Of a DNA stretch of 64,000 nucleotides, positions 26,730-35,688 are shown in pieces (position 1 is the first letter of the stretch; every line of letters begins with the position of its first letter). The translations under genes were made by a program, and so were the position numbers. The notes beneath the pieces were generated by a model. It was not told where the DNA came from and made no database searches. It saw only the letters and a list, made by a program, of their open reading frames with translations. The DNA is from Alphaproteobacteria bacterium MarineAlpha11_Bin1. Lineage in GTDB: Bacteria > Pseudomonadota > Alphaproteobacteria > MPNO01 > UBA830. Location of the stretch: positions 62,001-126,000 of the forward strand of contig PTJZ01000001.1 of assembly GCA_002937455.1 (NCBI GenBank). Reading direction: 5' to 3'.

Positions 26730-27931
26730 AGCTTTGGATCCGGGCATCCGTGACCAAGCAGGACGTTGCCGTAAAGCCCGGTCTGAAGGTCCCACACCAA
26801 GCCGATATGCTGAGCGATAGCATGGACATCCCGCCAAGCGCGCTGCATTAGATGCGATGTTTCCAGCCCGCGTCCTCCGGTTAGTGGCAATAACTCGTCA
26901 ACTGCATCACAGCAGGTGCGGGCCACATGACCGAGATTAAGCCGGTAACGCACCCGATCATGCATCGAGAACTGCCCCCCTGCCCGCCCCTTTGAAATGA
27001 TTTCCGCGCGGAGCTGGCTTATTACCGCTTCCGCAGAATCTAGAAGAGCTGTAGCCCGACCGACGCGCTGGTGCGCTGTCGCGGACTGGGATAGATCGGC
27101 GCCGGTCACTGACTCGCGGTTAGTTAGATCTTGTATGACTGCGTCTAGTGCGCCGCGCGCTGCGCCGATGGACGGGCCAATAATATTGAAGGGAAAAACC
27201 GCAAACAGAGGCAAGCGATAAAGATAGCTGTCGTTGGCGCTCGACCTGAGGGTTTCTCCACCACGCATATCCATGATCCGTTTTATCCGGTGCGGCGGTA
27301 TGTCTACCTCATCGAGGATGATATCGTTACTCCCAGTTGCTGCAAGCCCAGCGCTGTTCCAGGCGTCTTCAATTTTACATTCAGTTAAATCAACTATAGC
27401 GAACACCGGGTCGGAGGTAGCGTCTTCTGCCTCGGGCGTAAGGTTTAAGAGTAGGATCGCCCAGCGGCAGTGATCGACCCCACTAGAGAACCGCCACCTT
27501 CCACTTATCGTGAGCTCAGCCGCCCTCCGCTCTATTTCCACGGCAACAGGAAGGAAGGACGTTGCGATCGCGGCATTAACGTCGTCACCCCACATCTCAC
27601 CTTGAGCTTCGTCCGGGAACATCCCGCCGATCCATCCATGGCAAGCAAGCAATCCTGCAACCCAGCCGCTAGACGCACAGACACGTCCCAGTTCTCGAGA
27701 GAACGCTGTCTGAGCACCATAATCCAGTTCCAAACCGCCATACCGTGCCGGTTGTAGTGCGCGATAAAAGCCTGCATCACGGAATTCGGAATCAGTTTTG
27801 CCAGAGATTCGCCTATCCAGCTCAGCTTTACGAGCCCGATCAGCTAACCTCGGCGCGAGGTGAATAGCTTTCGCGACTAGTTCTGCCTCCACAGCTGCCT
27901 TATCGGTGAATTTTGTGCCGCCATCAGGCAT
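26726..27931 (-). CDS. HsaA/HpaH-like flavin-dependent monooxygenase (acyl-CoA dehydrogenase fold), copy A
   Basis: A 401-residue acyl-CoA-dehydrogenase-fold protein. FYRALQPARYGGLELDYG, CASSGWVAGLLACHGWIGGMFP, SGRWRFSSGVDHCRWAIL and SGLAATGSND-like segments (here AGLAATGSNDIILDEV) match the oxygenase components that ortho-hydroxylate phenols with FMNH2 or FADH2 from a separate reductase (HsaA, HpaH C2 types). No acyl-CoA catalytic base context is seen. It would generate a catechol for the nearby extradiol dioxygenase. It overlaps the upstream alpha/beta hydrolase by eight bases. A paralogue lies at 33502-34719. No reductase gene is in the window. Confidence 0.88.
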   Translation of the reverse strand: MPDGGTKFTDKAAVEAELVAKAIHLAPRLADRARKAELDRRISGKTDSEFRDAGFYRALQPARYGGLELDYGAQTAFSRELGRVCASSGWVAGLLACHGWIGGMFPDEAQGEMWGDDVNAAIATSFLPVAVEIERRAAELTISGRWRFSSGVDHCRWAILLLNLTPEAEDATSDPVFAIVDLTECKIEDAWNSAGLAATGSNDIILDEVDIPPHRIKRIMDMRGGETLRSSANDSYLYRLPLFAVFPFNIIGPSIGAARGALDAVIQDLTNRESVTGADLSQSATAHQRVGRATALLDSAEAVISQLRAEIISKGRAGGQFSMHDRVRYRLNLGHVARTCCDAVDELLPLTGGRGLETSHLMQRAWRDVHAIAQHIGLVWDLQTGLYGNVLLGHGCPDPKL

Positions 27932-28808
27932 CTATTGTCTCCACTACCGGGAAATACTTGCCAAGCCAATCCTTGATAATATTGATCACCCTTGTGTTAG
28001 ACTCCGCCATCATGAAATGATCAGTATCGGCAGTCAGATGCAGGTCGGTAGGCTCTCCAGCCCTATTGAACATCTCGACTGATTGTTCTGTCGGCGTCAC
28101 TGAATCCACAGAACTATGAAGTAAAAGAATCGGCCGTGGGGCGATATTTCCGATTACGTCCTCAGCGTTAAATTTCATCATGCCGATAGCAGTATCGGCG
28201 GTGAACTCTTGGACCGATCCGGACGGCATGTTAGCTTTTAGATGCTCCGGAATAGGCACTATTTCATACCGATCAACGTACAGTGGCTCACCAGTTGCTT
28301 CACGATGTTTTTCGCCTCGCTCCAACATATTTGTAAATTTGTGCCAAGCTTCCTTGCCAGAATGCTGACCGCGGAACTTACGCTCCCCATTGCCCCATCC
28401 GCCGGAGGAAATTATAGCCGCTACGCGATCGTCTACCCCACCGGTGTAGACCGCCACCGCGGCACCGAAGCTCGATCCTACGACCGCTATTCTCTCGGGA
28501 TCGACTTCAGGTATCGTCTGTATAAAAGTGATGGCGGCCCGCGTATCCTCAACCTGCTCGAGACAGATTAGGTGACCGAACAAGCCGTCGCTATCGCCAC
28601 AACCTCGCATATCGAAGCGCAAAACGATGTATCCCCAGCTCATGAACATATTTGTGGGCCCGGTCACATTTCCGGCATCCTTACGGCTACCGAATCCATG
28701 CAACACTAAAACCGCCGGCCGACGTTCTCCGTCGGCCATATCATCGGGACGATGAATGACACCTGATAAGTTCAGGTCGCCAGATTTAAATAAAACCTTT
28801 TCTTCCAC
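27924..28808 (-). CDS. Alpha/beta hydrolase (serine aminopeptidase S33-like)
   Basis: A 294-residue hydrolase with the motif VLVLHGFGSRKDA, RFDMRGCGDSDG, the nucleophile elbow VVGSSFGAA (S113), an acid candidate in LLHSSVDSVTP and the histidine in ADTDHFMM. No ATG fits the start; the GTG at 28808 has GGGGA five bases upstream and begins just before the family's first strand, whereas a TTG at 28862 would add 18 residues. Coupled to the downstream monooxygenase by an eight-base overlap. It could act as the C-C-bond or ester hydrolase of the pathway; this is inference from position. Confidence 0.85.
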   Translation of the reverse strand: MEEKVLFKSGDLNLSGVIHRPDDMADGERRPAVLVLHGFGSRKDAGNVTGPTNMFMSWGYIVLRFDMRGCGDSDGLFGHLICLEQVEDTRAAITFIQTIPEVDPERIAVVGSSFGAAVAVYTGGVDDRVAAIISSGGWGNGERKFRGQHSGKEAWHKFTNMLERGEKHREATGEPLYVDRYEIVPIPEHLKANMPSGSVQEFTADTAIGMMKFNAEDVIGNIAPRPILLLHSSVDSVTPTEQSVEMFNRAGEPTDLHLTADTDHFMMAESNTRVINIIKDWLGKYFPVVETIDA

Positions 28809-28877
28809 AATAGTCCCCAAAGTGTTCCACTCGTTATACGCCGGACCGTCCAAAGGCCGCAATGCTGGACCGGAAAC

Positions 28878-28923
28878 TAAGTGATTGATAAATGTGACAT
28901 TAAGTGATTGATAAATGTGACAT
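28878..28923 (+). repeat. Perfect 23-base tandem duplication directly before the Ldh2-family start codon
   Basis: The 23 bases 28878-28900 are repeated exactly at 28901-28923, and the second copy abuts the ATG at 28924. Each unit contains TTGATAAATGTGACA. It lies between two divergent genes, so it could be a duplicated operator, or a recent slippage duplication that changed the leader. Confidence 0.85.
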
Positions 28924-29976
28924 ATGGAAATTAAATCTCATAGTGTGCCCGAACTCGAGCTTCTGGACTTTTCATTTAAGCTTTTTTCAGCAGCTGGCCT
29001 CCCGATAGACGATGCCGCGCTAATTGCGAAAGTCCTAGTTTGGTCAAACCTTCGTGGTGTCGACTCCCATGGTGTTTTAAGGATACCAGGCTATCTCGCT
29101 CGGATCGATACCGGAATTAGTAATCCCAATCCTGACATACGTAAGATAATCGATCTCCCAGCAGCCACGGTGCTCGAAGCGAATGGCGCATTCGGTCAGG
29201 TGGCGCTCTCAAAAGCTACAGAAATAGCATTGTGTAAGGCGGAAAATGCCGGGATCGGCCTTTGCTTTATACGGCACGCGACCCACATGGGCGCCATTGG
29301 GTATTTCACTCTAGAAATTGCCGCCGAGGGTATGGCGGGTATCGCAATCAATACGTCGCGCCCCAATATGGCGTACCCGGGCGCGCGCGCAGCCGGGCTA
29401 GCCACCAGCCCAATTGCGATTTCAGTCCCGGGGTCGAACCACGCACCTTTGATGTTGGATATGGCGACCGCTACCCAGTCGATGGGTAAAATTCAACTAG
29501 CCCGTGATATGGGTACAGCCTTAGGCGAAGGCTGGGCGATCGATGCCAACGGCGAACCCACGACCGATCCGAACAAAGCCACGATCCCTACCGCACTGGG
29601 CGGTCACAAGGGAGGAGGACTCGCCCTTATGTTCGAATGTTTGACCAGTCTCACTGTAGCCAATCCCTTAATCGCGCCTTTTCTCGAGGGTGCGCAGGAC
29701 GGAACGGTACATATGCAGAACGGACTGGTCATTGCCATCGATATTTCGCAATTCAGTGATATCAGAAACTACACCCGCGAGATCGACCGGCTAGCCGAAG
29801 CCATTAAGTTATTGCCGCGCGCCGATGACACTGAAGAAATCCTCGTTCCGGGCGAGCGCGGCGACCGGGTCCTAGAGCGGCGGCGCGCAAAAGGTATTCC
29901 GTTGCCCGACGGTACGTGGAAGCGGCTTGAAGAAGTGGCATTGAAACTGGGTATCGCGATGCCGGAAACTATATAA
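28924..29976 (+). CDS. Ldh2-family NAD(P)-dependent oxidoreductase (malate/L-sulfolactate/L-lactate dehydrogenase family)
   Basis: A 350-residue member of the YlbC/ComC/Ldh2 family. SNLRGVDSHGVLRIPGYL contains the conserved SHG region, FIRHATHMGAIGYF carries the catalytic histidine, SVPGSNHAPLMLDMATA and GGHKGGGLALMFE are standard. It would interconvert a 2-hydroxy acid and a 2-oxo acid. It is transcribed away from the alpha/beta hydrolase and toward the convergent ubiD-type gene. There is no clear ribosome site apart from what the tandem repeat provides, so the start and its translation signal are worth checking. Substrate unknown. Confidence 0.9.
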   Translation: MEIKSHSVPELELLDFSFKLFSAAGLPIDDAALIAKVLVWSNLRGVDSHGVLRIPGYLARIDTGISNPNPDIRKIIDLPAATVLEANGAFGQVALSKATEIALCKAENAGIGLCFIRHATHMGAIGYFTLEIAAEGMAGIAINTSRPNMAYPGARAAGLATSPIAISVPGSNHAPLMLDMATATQSMGKIQLARDMGTALGEGWAIDANGEPTTDPNKATIPTALGGHKGGGLALMFECLTSLTVANPLIAPFLEGAQDGTVHMQNGLVIAIDISQFSDIRNYTREIDRLAEAIKLLPRADDTEEILVPGERGDRVLERRRAKGIPLPDGTWKRLEEVALKLGIAMPETI

Positions 29977-30015
29977 ACCGTTCATAAGGCTCTCCCTTGC
30001 CATATTCCGGGAAGT

Positions 30016-31683
30016 TTACTTTTTCCACTCTGTTTCGTCTTCCCAGCCGTCTTCAACATCTCGGACCGAAGTTTCCGGCGTCACATTTGCCGGGACCTGC
30101 CTTTGCAGCGTACGCTTCCCGTTTTCTAGCCATTCACTAGCAGCTGCACGTTCGGCGGCTTCTTCCCACACCTGTGACCAATCTCCTAGCGAGTATCCGT
30201 GCCACGGGGATTCGGGTCTTAACTCGGGTAAGCCGAGCTTGTCCCACAGGGCCTTACCGACTTCCATGTAAGGTTTAGTGGGCAAGGCCAGCGGCGGCAT
30301 AGGCGATTTCATCGTAGCATCAATCAGCAGCGTAGAGTCCTCCTCGCCGCCACTCTCACGCTTAGGTCCGTGCCCCTGTCCACGATGGCGCAGCACCTCT
30401 ACGTCATCGGCCGGGTTAAGTCGATAGCCCATAGCCCAAAGGATAGCGTCTGCGTTATCGGCATCGATATCCTCGTTGACAGCAATCGTGATCTTGCCGC
30501 AATCCCCCTTAAAACTCGCAGCGCCGTAGAGCGCTCGCCAGACTTCGGTGCGCGGTGTCTCTGGATCCAGTGTAATAATAGTGACCCGCAGGAGACCTGT
30601 CAGCGGCTCATGCAGTTGCACTTTTCTTACTCCCTTGATGCCAAGTTGGTCTCGTAGATGAGCCTTGAATAGCGGTTCGTAAGCAACGCGCTTAATCACT
30701 GAACTTTCCGACGGAGCAACCTGGGAGATGTAAGATGGTATCACAGCATTTTCGCGATGGGTGATCGCCGTCACCTTCATTGGAAGATTAAGTTCCTCCA
30801 GCGCCACGTGCCCATGACTTTCCCCGAAAGGGCCTTCTGGTTCGAGCATTTCGGTATCAACATAGCCCTCGATAACCACCTCCGCCTCCGCTGGTACCAA
30901 AAGATCGACGGTGCGAGCGCGAACCACATTAATTGGCTCACCAGCTAGACCGCCAGCCACATCAAGCTCTTCCATACCAATTGGTAGTTTTTGTGGTCCC
31001 ATGAAAGCAACATAGGGTGGACAGCCCACTGCTATTGCGCAGGGCAGTTTTTCTCCACACTCCTTATGCTTCTTCCAGTGCATGTAACCCTCGGCACCAC
31101 CGACCCGGGTCGCCATTCTGACCACAAGGCGGTTAGACGATTTCAGTCCAGCACGGTATGTACCCATGTTTTGGCTGCCCGACACGGGGTTTCTCGTAAT
31201 GACGTTGGTTGCGGCAAGTGTCGGAGTGGAGTCGAAACCTGGAGTGGATAATGGAACGGGTAACCGAACCAGACCACCGTCCTCAGCAAGAAGATCCTCC
31301 CCCTCAATAATGACAGCCTGACAGGGTGCTTCTTTGATTAGGCGTGGTTTCACCGGATTTGCAATCGCGTGTTCCCACTTGGCGGCTATACCTTCAACTG
31401 TGGTGCCCATTCCGGCCGCATAAATATCTTGATTGGCCGCCAGCGCCCCGATTACTACAGGTATTGTGTAATCTCGACCTCTTGAATCTGTGACGTTGTT
31501 GAATAAAAACGCCTTCCTCTGGTCTTCTCGTAAACCTCCACGGAACTGCCATCGAACCAGTGCCGACATTTCAGTGTCTTTATTAACAGGCTCGTCTATT
31601 ACATATAACAAGTTTCGGGATTTTAATTCCGCTATATGCTCTTGTAGATCTCGATATGTGCGTTTTCCGGTTGAGTTTTCCAT
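30016..31683 (-). CDS. UbiD-family (prenylated-FMN-dependent) decarboxylase
   Basis: A 555-residue UbiD-family enzyme. The catalytic triad can be placed at R177 (in NMGTYR), E283 and E288 (in EPEGPFGESHG), with DSTPTLAATNVITRNP and the prFMN-binding context present. Family members reversibly decarboxylate aromatic or acrylic acids. The flavin prenyltransferase UbiX that makes the cofactor is not in the window. It lies 69 bases downstream of chrR on the same strand, so rpoE-chrR-ubiD may form one transcript. Length is a little above UbiD itself (about 490), with a charged C-terminal tail rich in W and E. It is unlikely to be the ubiquinone UbiD; an aromatic-catabolic role is inferred from neighbours. 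Confidence 0.92.
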   Translation of the reverse strand: MENSTGKRTYRDLQEHIAELKSRNLLYVIDEPVNKDTEMSALVRWQFRGGLREDQRKAFLFNNVTDSRGRDYTIPVVIGALAANQDIYAAGMGTTVEGIAAKWEHAIANPVKPRLIKEAPCQAVIIEGEDLLAEDGGLVRLPVPLSTPGFDSTPTLAATNVITRNPVSGSQNMGTYRAGLKSSNRLVVRMATRVGGAEGYMHWKKHKECGEKLPCAIAVGCPPYVAFMGPQKLPIGMEELDVAGGLAGEPINVVRARTVDLLVPAEAEVVIEGYVDTEMLEPEGPFGESHGHVALEELNLPMKVTAITHRENAVIPSYISQVAPSESSVIKRVAYEPLFKAHLRDQLGIKGVRKVQLHEPLTGLLRVTIITLDPETPRTEVWRALYGAASFKGDCGKITIAVNEDIDADNADAILWAMGYRLNPADDVEVLRHRGQGHGPKRESGGEEDSTLLIDATMKSPMPPLALPTKPYMEVGKALWDKLGLPELRPESPWHGYSLGDWSQVWEEAAERAAASEWLENGKRTLQRQVPANVTPETSVRDVEDGWEDETEWKK

Positions 31684-31752
31684 GGGGCGTGACTCCAGTT
31701 TCTGTACGCCACCTTATATTCTAAGGGCCCCAGCTAATGCAAAAGCGCTCTT

Positions 31753-32409
31753 TCACCATCCACTAATAAAGGGATTGAGAATCCTACCAATTTTACCTGT
31801 GAGTTGAGGAGGGCCGGTCTGAACCGAGAGGCAAAGGCATGGCCCGTCGGAGTCTGCGACCGGAGCATGTTCAACCGTTCCGTCTAAATGACTAACGTCG
31901 CCTGATCTGTAATGGGCGCCGCCATCGTTATAGCCCCCGTCAAGTACCATCGTGAACTCTTCACCCGAATGTGTATGGGGGGGAACTCTCTGATCAGGTC
32001 GAATTCGTAAAAGAGATATGCGCCGGCCACCATCATGTTTTAGGGTAACTTCCTGAATACCTCGTCCTGATCTTTTCCAGTTAAGGTCTGTTAGGTCACA
32101 CTCTATATATTCACGCAGTGGCGCGGGGATTAGTCGAAGCGTAGTCTCGTCAAAAACATTTTTCTTTTTCGGATCCGGATGCTCCTGCCGGTTAATTTTC
32201 GTCATTACCGCGTCAAAGTCATCCTCTGAGACAGAGCCGCCGTTAGAGTCCTCAAGCAAAACAGAGCCGAGTGTTTCCAAAGCCTCCACACGAATCCGAC
32301 ATTCACGGCAAAAGGCAAGGTGGGTAGCAGTTATAAGCGACTCTTCTTCCGGCAGACTGCCTGCGGCATATTCGACGAGGTACTCGTCCGCCAAGTGATG
32401 TTTGATCAT
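31753..32409 (-). CDS. chrR: ChrR-family zinc anti-sigma factor with C-terminal cupin domain
   Basis: A 218-residue protein. The N-terminal anti-sigma domain has H30, C34 and C37 (HxxxCxxC) plus an upstream histidine (H4 or H5), matching ZAS zinc ligands. The C-terminal cupin has H145, H147, E151 and H181; the same residues in Rhodobacter sphaeroides ChrR are H141, H143, E147 and H177, the same spacing with a constant offset of four. ChrR holds RpoE inactive and releases it upon singlet oxygen or organic hydroperoxide. Overlaps rpoE by four bases, as expected for a sigma/anti-sigma operon. Confidence 0.93.
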   Translation of the reverse strand: MIKHHLADEYLVEYAAGSLPEEESLITATHLAFCRECRIRVEALETLGSVLLEDSNGGSVSEDDFDAVMTKINRQEHPDPKKKNVFDETTLRLIPAPLREYIECDLTDLNWKRSGRGIQEVTLKHDGGRRISLLRIRPDQRVPPHTHSGEEFTMVLDGGYNDGGAHYRSGDVSHLDGTVEHAPVADSDGPCLCLSVQTGPPQLTGKIGRILNPFISGW

Positions 32410-32954
32410 AGCTCTTCTCCATCAAGGTGCTCCCGGAGGCGCCGCATTGCTATTCTTATTCTGGATTTGACCGTCCCGAGCGGCAGTTCAAGTTCTGTGG
32501 CTATCTCTTGATGGGTCATTTCCTCGAAAAAGGCCTTCTGGACAATTTCAATTTGATTATCTGGAAGCGTTTTGAGGTACTGCCTCACAATTGCTGCGCG
32601 TTCATTTAAAGAAAACGCTTGCTCTCCGTCAGCCTGCTCCGACACTGACTTAAAGAATGGATCCTCCGGATCAAGTTCTGGACGTTTTGCACGTCGAATG
32701 AGATCGATACGCCTATTTCGCGCGATGGTATAAATCCAAGTAGATGCCGAGGCCTTCGCCTGATCAAATTGGGCCGCCTTGCGCCAAACGAGCGACATCG
32801 CCTCCTGCATTACTTCTTCCGCCTCACCGGGCTTTGCCCCGCGCTTCATAAGAAATGCTCGGAGGCGGGGCGCATAGAACTTAAACAGCTGTCGGAAAGC
32901 TTCTCGGTCTTCGAATTCTGCAACCGCGCGGATACAGTCCGCCATTTGTTCCAT
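32406..32954 (-). CDS. rpoE: ECF sigma factor RpoE (ChrR-controlled type)
   Basis: An ECF sigma factor with region 2 (DREAFRQLFKFYAPRLRAFL to STWIYTIARNRRIDLIRR) and region 4 (LPDNQIEIVQKAFFEEMTHQ to LGTVKSRIRIAMRRLREHL). I chose the ATG at 32954 (182 residues) because region 2 then begins at about residue 16 as in the family; in-frame ATGs at 33008 and 33092 would add 18 or 46 unconserved residues, and the latter lies only about 24 bases from the predicted transcription start. It directs transcription of photo-oxidative stress genes in relatives; targets here are unknown apart from the candidate promoters listed. Confidence 0.92.
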   Translation of the reverse strand: MEQMADCIRAVAEFEDREAFRQLFKFYAPRLRAFLMKRGAKPGEAEEVMQEAMSLVWRKAAQFDQAKASASTWIYTIARNRRIDLIRRAKRPELDPEDPFFKSVSEQADGEQAFSLNERAAIVRQYLKTLPDNQIEIVQKAFFEEMTHQEIATELELPLGTVKSRIRIAMRRLREHLDGEEL

Positions 32955-33122
32955 ATCAATATTCTTTCGCCTGTCGGCAGAGGCGTGAATTATCTTGTTA
33001 GATATCATGCCTGTGTCGGGAAGTCTCGCCGTTACGGCTGTTGGGTAATGGGAAGAGTAGGAGCCGCATTGGGTGTTGGCTTCAATTTGCATTTTTCATT
33101 CTCGATCGTTCGAACCACTTTT

Positions 33123-33152
33123 CTAATACGTCGCAAGCACTGGTGTGGATCA
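33123..33152 (-). promoter_or_regulatory. RpoE-type promoter of rpoE-chrR
   Basis: On the minus strand TGATCC (33147-33152) and TATTAG (33123-33128) are separated by 18 bases. TGATCC with a TA-starting -10 at 16-18 bases is the known consensus for ChrR-controlled RpoE in Rhodobacter, and autoregulation is known there. The site is 31 bases upstream of the furthest possible rpoE start. Confidence 0.7.
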
Positions 33153-33349
33153 AAAGAATTTTTGTTTGTCTCCGTCTCCTGCCGATCAGTGAATAAAAAA
33201 CGATCCGCGAATAATAAAAAAAATATGATCGATAAGCATTCCCGTAGCCGACGTGACCGAGTACAGAAAAAGCGTTTACTTGTATTTTACAACAACGGGG
33301 CATCCGTTGTGGCAATTGGCAGTGTGTTTATTATTTGTAGTCAGTTAGT

Positions 33350-33377
33350 TTGATTCTGCCGAATTAACATTTATACA
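33350..33377 (+). promoter_or_regulatory. Possible sigma-70 promoter of the HsaA-like gene
   Basis: TTGATT (33350-33355) and TATACA (33372-33377) with 16 bases between; each matches four of six consensus positions. It lies 125 bases before the chosen ATG at 33502. Weak support. Confidence 0.3.
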
Positions 33378-33501
33378 CCGGTTGATTAAGTCTCCATTCC
33401 TTTGTTTTAATAGAGTGCTCTCCGTCAAACTTGAAAATAAGTTTAGGCTTCGGAAGTCGATACGATCTTTTAGGGTCTGGGTTACGAAAAGGGATATTAC
33501 A

Positions 33502-34719
33502 ATGGCAACAGTCACAGAGGCACTCCCCGACCAATACATTGAACCGGCAGTCATGATCGAAAGGGCGAGAGCACTGGTGCCCGTCATTCAGGAAAGCCGA
33601 GAAAAAACGGAATTAAATAGACGTGTCGCGGATGATATTTTCGACCAGATTTTAGATGCGGGCCTTTTTCGCATGCTAATGCCGCGCCGTTTCGGGGGGT
33701 TTGAGCATGGAATGGACGTATTCGCCGAAGCTGCATATGAAATAGCGCGTGGTTGCGGGTCTGTCGGTTGGGTCCACTCAATATGCAGCATGTATCAGTA
33801 TCTTCTGGGAATGTATCCGCTTGAAGCGCAGGAGGAAATATGGGCCAACGATCCGAATGGATGTACGTCCGCTTCGTTCACCCCGACCGGTACCGCTATT
33901 AAAGTAGACGGAGGCTATAAAATATCCGGCAATTGGGCATTTTGCTCCGGACTAGATAACTGCCCATGGGTTCTGGTTGCAGTGAACCTGATTGAAAACG
34001 GAAAAGACGAGTCGGTGCAAAGAGGCTACGCAGTGTCCCGTAGATCAAGTTTCGGTATCGAAGACACTTGGGAAGTTGCGGGCCTTGCGGGAACAGGGTC
34101 AAAGACAGTCTTCTGCGAAGATTTATTTATCCCAGAACACTTCTATATGGGGTTGGATCACACAATGTCGGGGGCTCCACCAGGTGCCGAGGTAAACCCC
34201 GGCCTGCTATACCGCATCCCTGCTTTTCAGGCGCTTTCGATCAGCGTTGCTGCCCCCATCCTCGGAATGGCGCAGGGCGCTTATGATGAGTTTATAGAAA
34301 CGACACGCGGTCGCGTAACGCGAGGGGCGGCACTGTCCAGCCCTGCACCGATGGCGCAACTACCGACCATCCAAGTCAAGGTAGGTGAGGCCGCTGCATC
34401 GATCGATGCAGCAAAGCTGGTCGTTTTCCGAGATGCGCGCGAACTTATGAATACGATGGCAAAAAAAGGCGAACTTTCGGTTGAGCAGCGAGCCCGGAAT
34501 AAAGGAAACTTGGGTTTCGCCACGGGACTTGCGCTTAACGCAGTAGATATCCTTTTCGAAGCCAGCGGTGGCAAAGGCCTCCAGCTTAGCAACGCAATGC
34601 AGAGATATTGGCGAGACGCTCATGCGGCCGCAATGCACATCAGCGTCAACCGCGATGCCGTACTGGGGCTCTATGGCCGGGTTCACCTCGGGCTGCCAGC
34701 TGGACCCGCACAGTTCTGA
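33502..34719 (+). CDS. HsaA/HpaH-like flavin-dependent monooxygenase (acyl-CoA dehydrogenase fold), copy B
   Basis: A 405-residue paralogue of the protein at 26726-27931. Matching segments: FRMLMPRRFGGFEHGMDVF, GCGSVGWVHSICSMYQYLLGMYP, SGNWAFCSGLDNCPWVLVA, AGLAGTGSKTVF and ASGGKGLQLSNAMQRYWRDAHAA. It would hydroxylate an aromatic substrate with reduced flavin from a partner. The ATG at 33502 is chosen because conserved sequence begins shortly after and AGGGA precedes it; an upstream in-frame ATG at 33382 adds 40 residues unlike the family. It is divergent from rpoE. Confidence 0.88.
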   Translation: MATVTEALPDQYIEPAVMIERARALVPVIQESREKTELNRRVADDIFDQILDAGLFRMLMPRRFGGFEHGMDVFAEAAYEIARGCGSVGWVHSICSMYQYLLGMYPLEAQEEIWANDPNGCTSASFTPTGTAIKVDGGYKISGNWAFCSGLDNCPWVLVAVNLIENGKDESVQRGYAVSRRSSFGIEDTWEVAGLAGTGSKTVFCEDLFIPEHFYMGLDHTMSGAPPGAEVNPGLLYRIPAFQALSISVAAPILGMAQGAYDEFIETTRGRVTRGAALSSPAPMAQLPTIQVKVGEAAASIDAAKLVVFRDARELMNTMAKKGELSVEQRARNKGNLGFATGLALNAVDILFEASGGKGLQLSNAMQRYWRDAHAAAMHISVNRDAVLGLYGRVHLGLPAGPAQF

Positions 34720-34766
34720 TATTTCGGGTAGTAAAGCCACTTTAGGAAACGGTTTCGAAAACCTAG

Positions 34767-35585
34767 TTAGAAGAAAGCGATGGTGCGCATTTCGATGCTC
34801 TCGCGCGGCGCGGCATTCGGGGGGCTGGTTGGGTCTGAGAAAGCAGAATGCGCAGTGAACCTTGCCCGCCCATCCGTTGCGGAATCGAATACTTTAAATA
34901 TTATCGCCTCGTCTCGTTTCATGTAAGGAAAATAATACCATTTGTGGTCGGGGTTGTGGGCGATCTGATACGTTTGTCCTATCCGGTTTGGATACCGTCG
35001 CTCCGAAACTATGAGGTCTTGTTCGGACAGGGTACGAGCGTCGCATATGGCAAGCGGATCCGAATCAATTGGTTGCCGGATCGCGCGCCATACTTGGACT
35101 ATCGCAAAACGACGCTTCAAAAGCTTATTTGCCTCGTGAGGCAAAATATCACGGACTCGATTAGGGCCGGACCACTCAGTATAGTCGTTGTGTACTCGCG
35201 CGACGGGCTCACGGACGCGATATTCGTTACGAAAATTTTCATCACCTGAACGCAGCGTGTGATCAAAAACATGAACTCTAGTCGCTCCTGTCTTTTCTTT
35301 AACTAGCTCTTCGACTTCGTTGTAATAGACGGATTTTAATTCCACCTCGTCGAAAAAATTAATCATCTCAGTCGTATGGTCGACGAATTCAAACCCATGG
35401 GTCTCAAGATTAAATCCCTCATTCATGTAACGCCCGTTGAGGACTTGCATGGTCTTTTCCTCGACCATACCAGTGCGCCTCCGGCCCATATCGCCGGGTC
35501 CCATCGTTTCATTAATGATTTTTTCTCCGGTATCGACCGCATAAGTGAATACCGCTTTAATCGTTAGTGGGGGGCGGTTAAACAT
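34767..35585 (-). CDS. CmcJ/NvfI-family oxidoreductase (2-oxoglutarate-oxygenase-like)
   Basis: A 272-residue protein of the family that includes CmcJ (cephamycin), NvfI and AsaB-like fungal proteins. Diagnostic segments are RVHNDYTEWSGPNRVRDIL, RFAIVQVWRAIRQPIDSDPLAICDA, WYYFPYMKRDEAIIFKVFDS and FTAHSAFSDPTSPP followed by PRESIEMRTIAFF. Related fungal members are Fe/2-oxoglutarate enzymes; here the histidine-aspartate pair (HND) and the later TAHSAF histidine fit metal binding. The ATG at 35585 follows AGGA; a GTG 10 codons upstream is possible. Function in bacteria is largely unknown. It faces the HsaA-like gene convergently and the IPNS-like gene divergently. Confidence 0.82.
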   Translation of the reverse strand: MFNRPPLTIKAVFTYAVDTGEKIINETMGPGDMGRRRTGMVEEKTMQVLNGRYMNEGFNLETHGFEFVDHTTEMINFFDEVELKSVYYNEVEELVKEKTGATRVHVFDHTLRSGDENFRNEYRVREPVARVHNDYTEWSGPNRVRDILPHEANKLLKRRFAIVQVWRAIRQPIDSDPLAICDARTLSEQDLIVSERRYPNRIGQTYQIAHNPDHKWYYFPYMKRDEAIIFKVFDSATDGRARFTAHSAFSDPTSPPNAAPRESIEMRTIAFF

Positions 35586-35688
35586 ATGTTCCTCAGGGTT
35601 AAGTGCCGGCACCACGGTGTATTACATTTTTAAAGGTAAATTAAATCAGAGATCATAGGGGAATTAAAAACGAATGCGCTAGTGTTCT

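Larger units (their letters stand above)
32955..33501. other. Divergent control region between rpoE and the HsaA-like gene
   Basis: This 547-base stretch has no supported protein gene. It contains the proposed RpoE autoregulatory promoter on the minus strand (33123-33152) and a weak sigma-70-like promoter on the plus strand (33350-33377). The centre (about 33180-33300) is A-rich. The part from 32955 to 33092 may be coding if rpoE starts upstream. Confidence 0.5.

Noticed and set aside
32769..33353. 194-codon plus-strand reading frame opposite rpoE
   Set aside because: It is antisense to the sigma factor, compositionally odd and without recognisable motifs.
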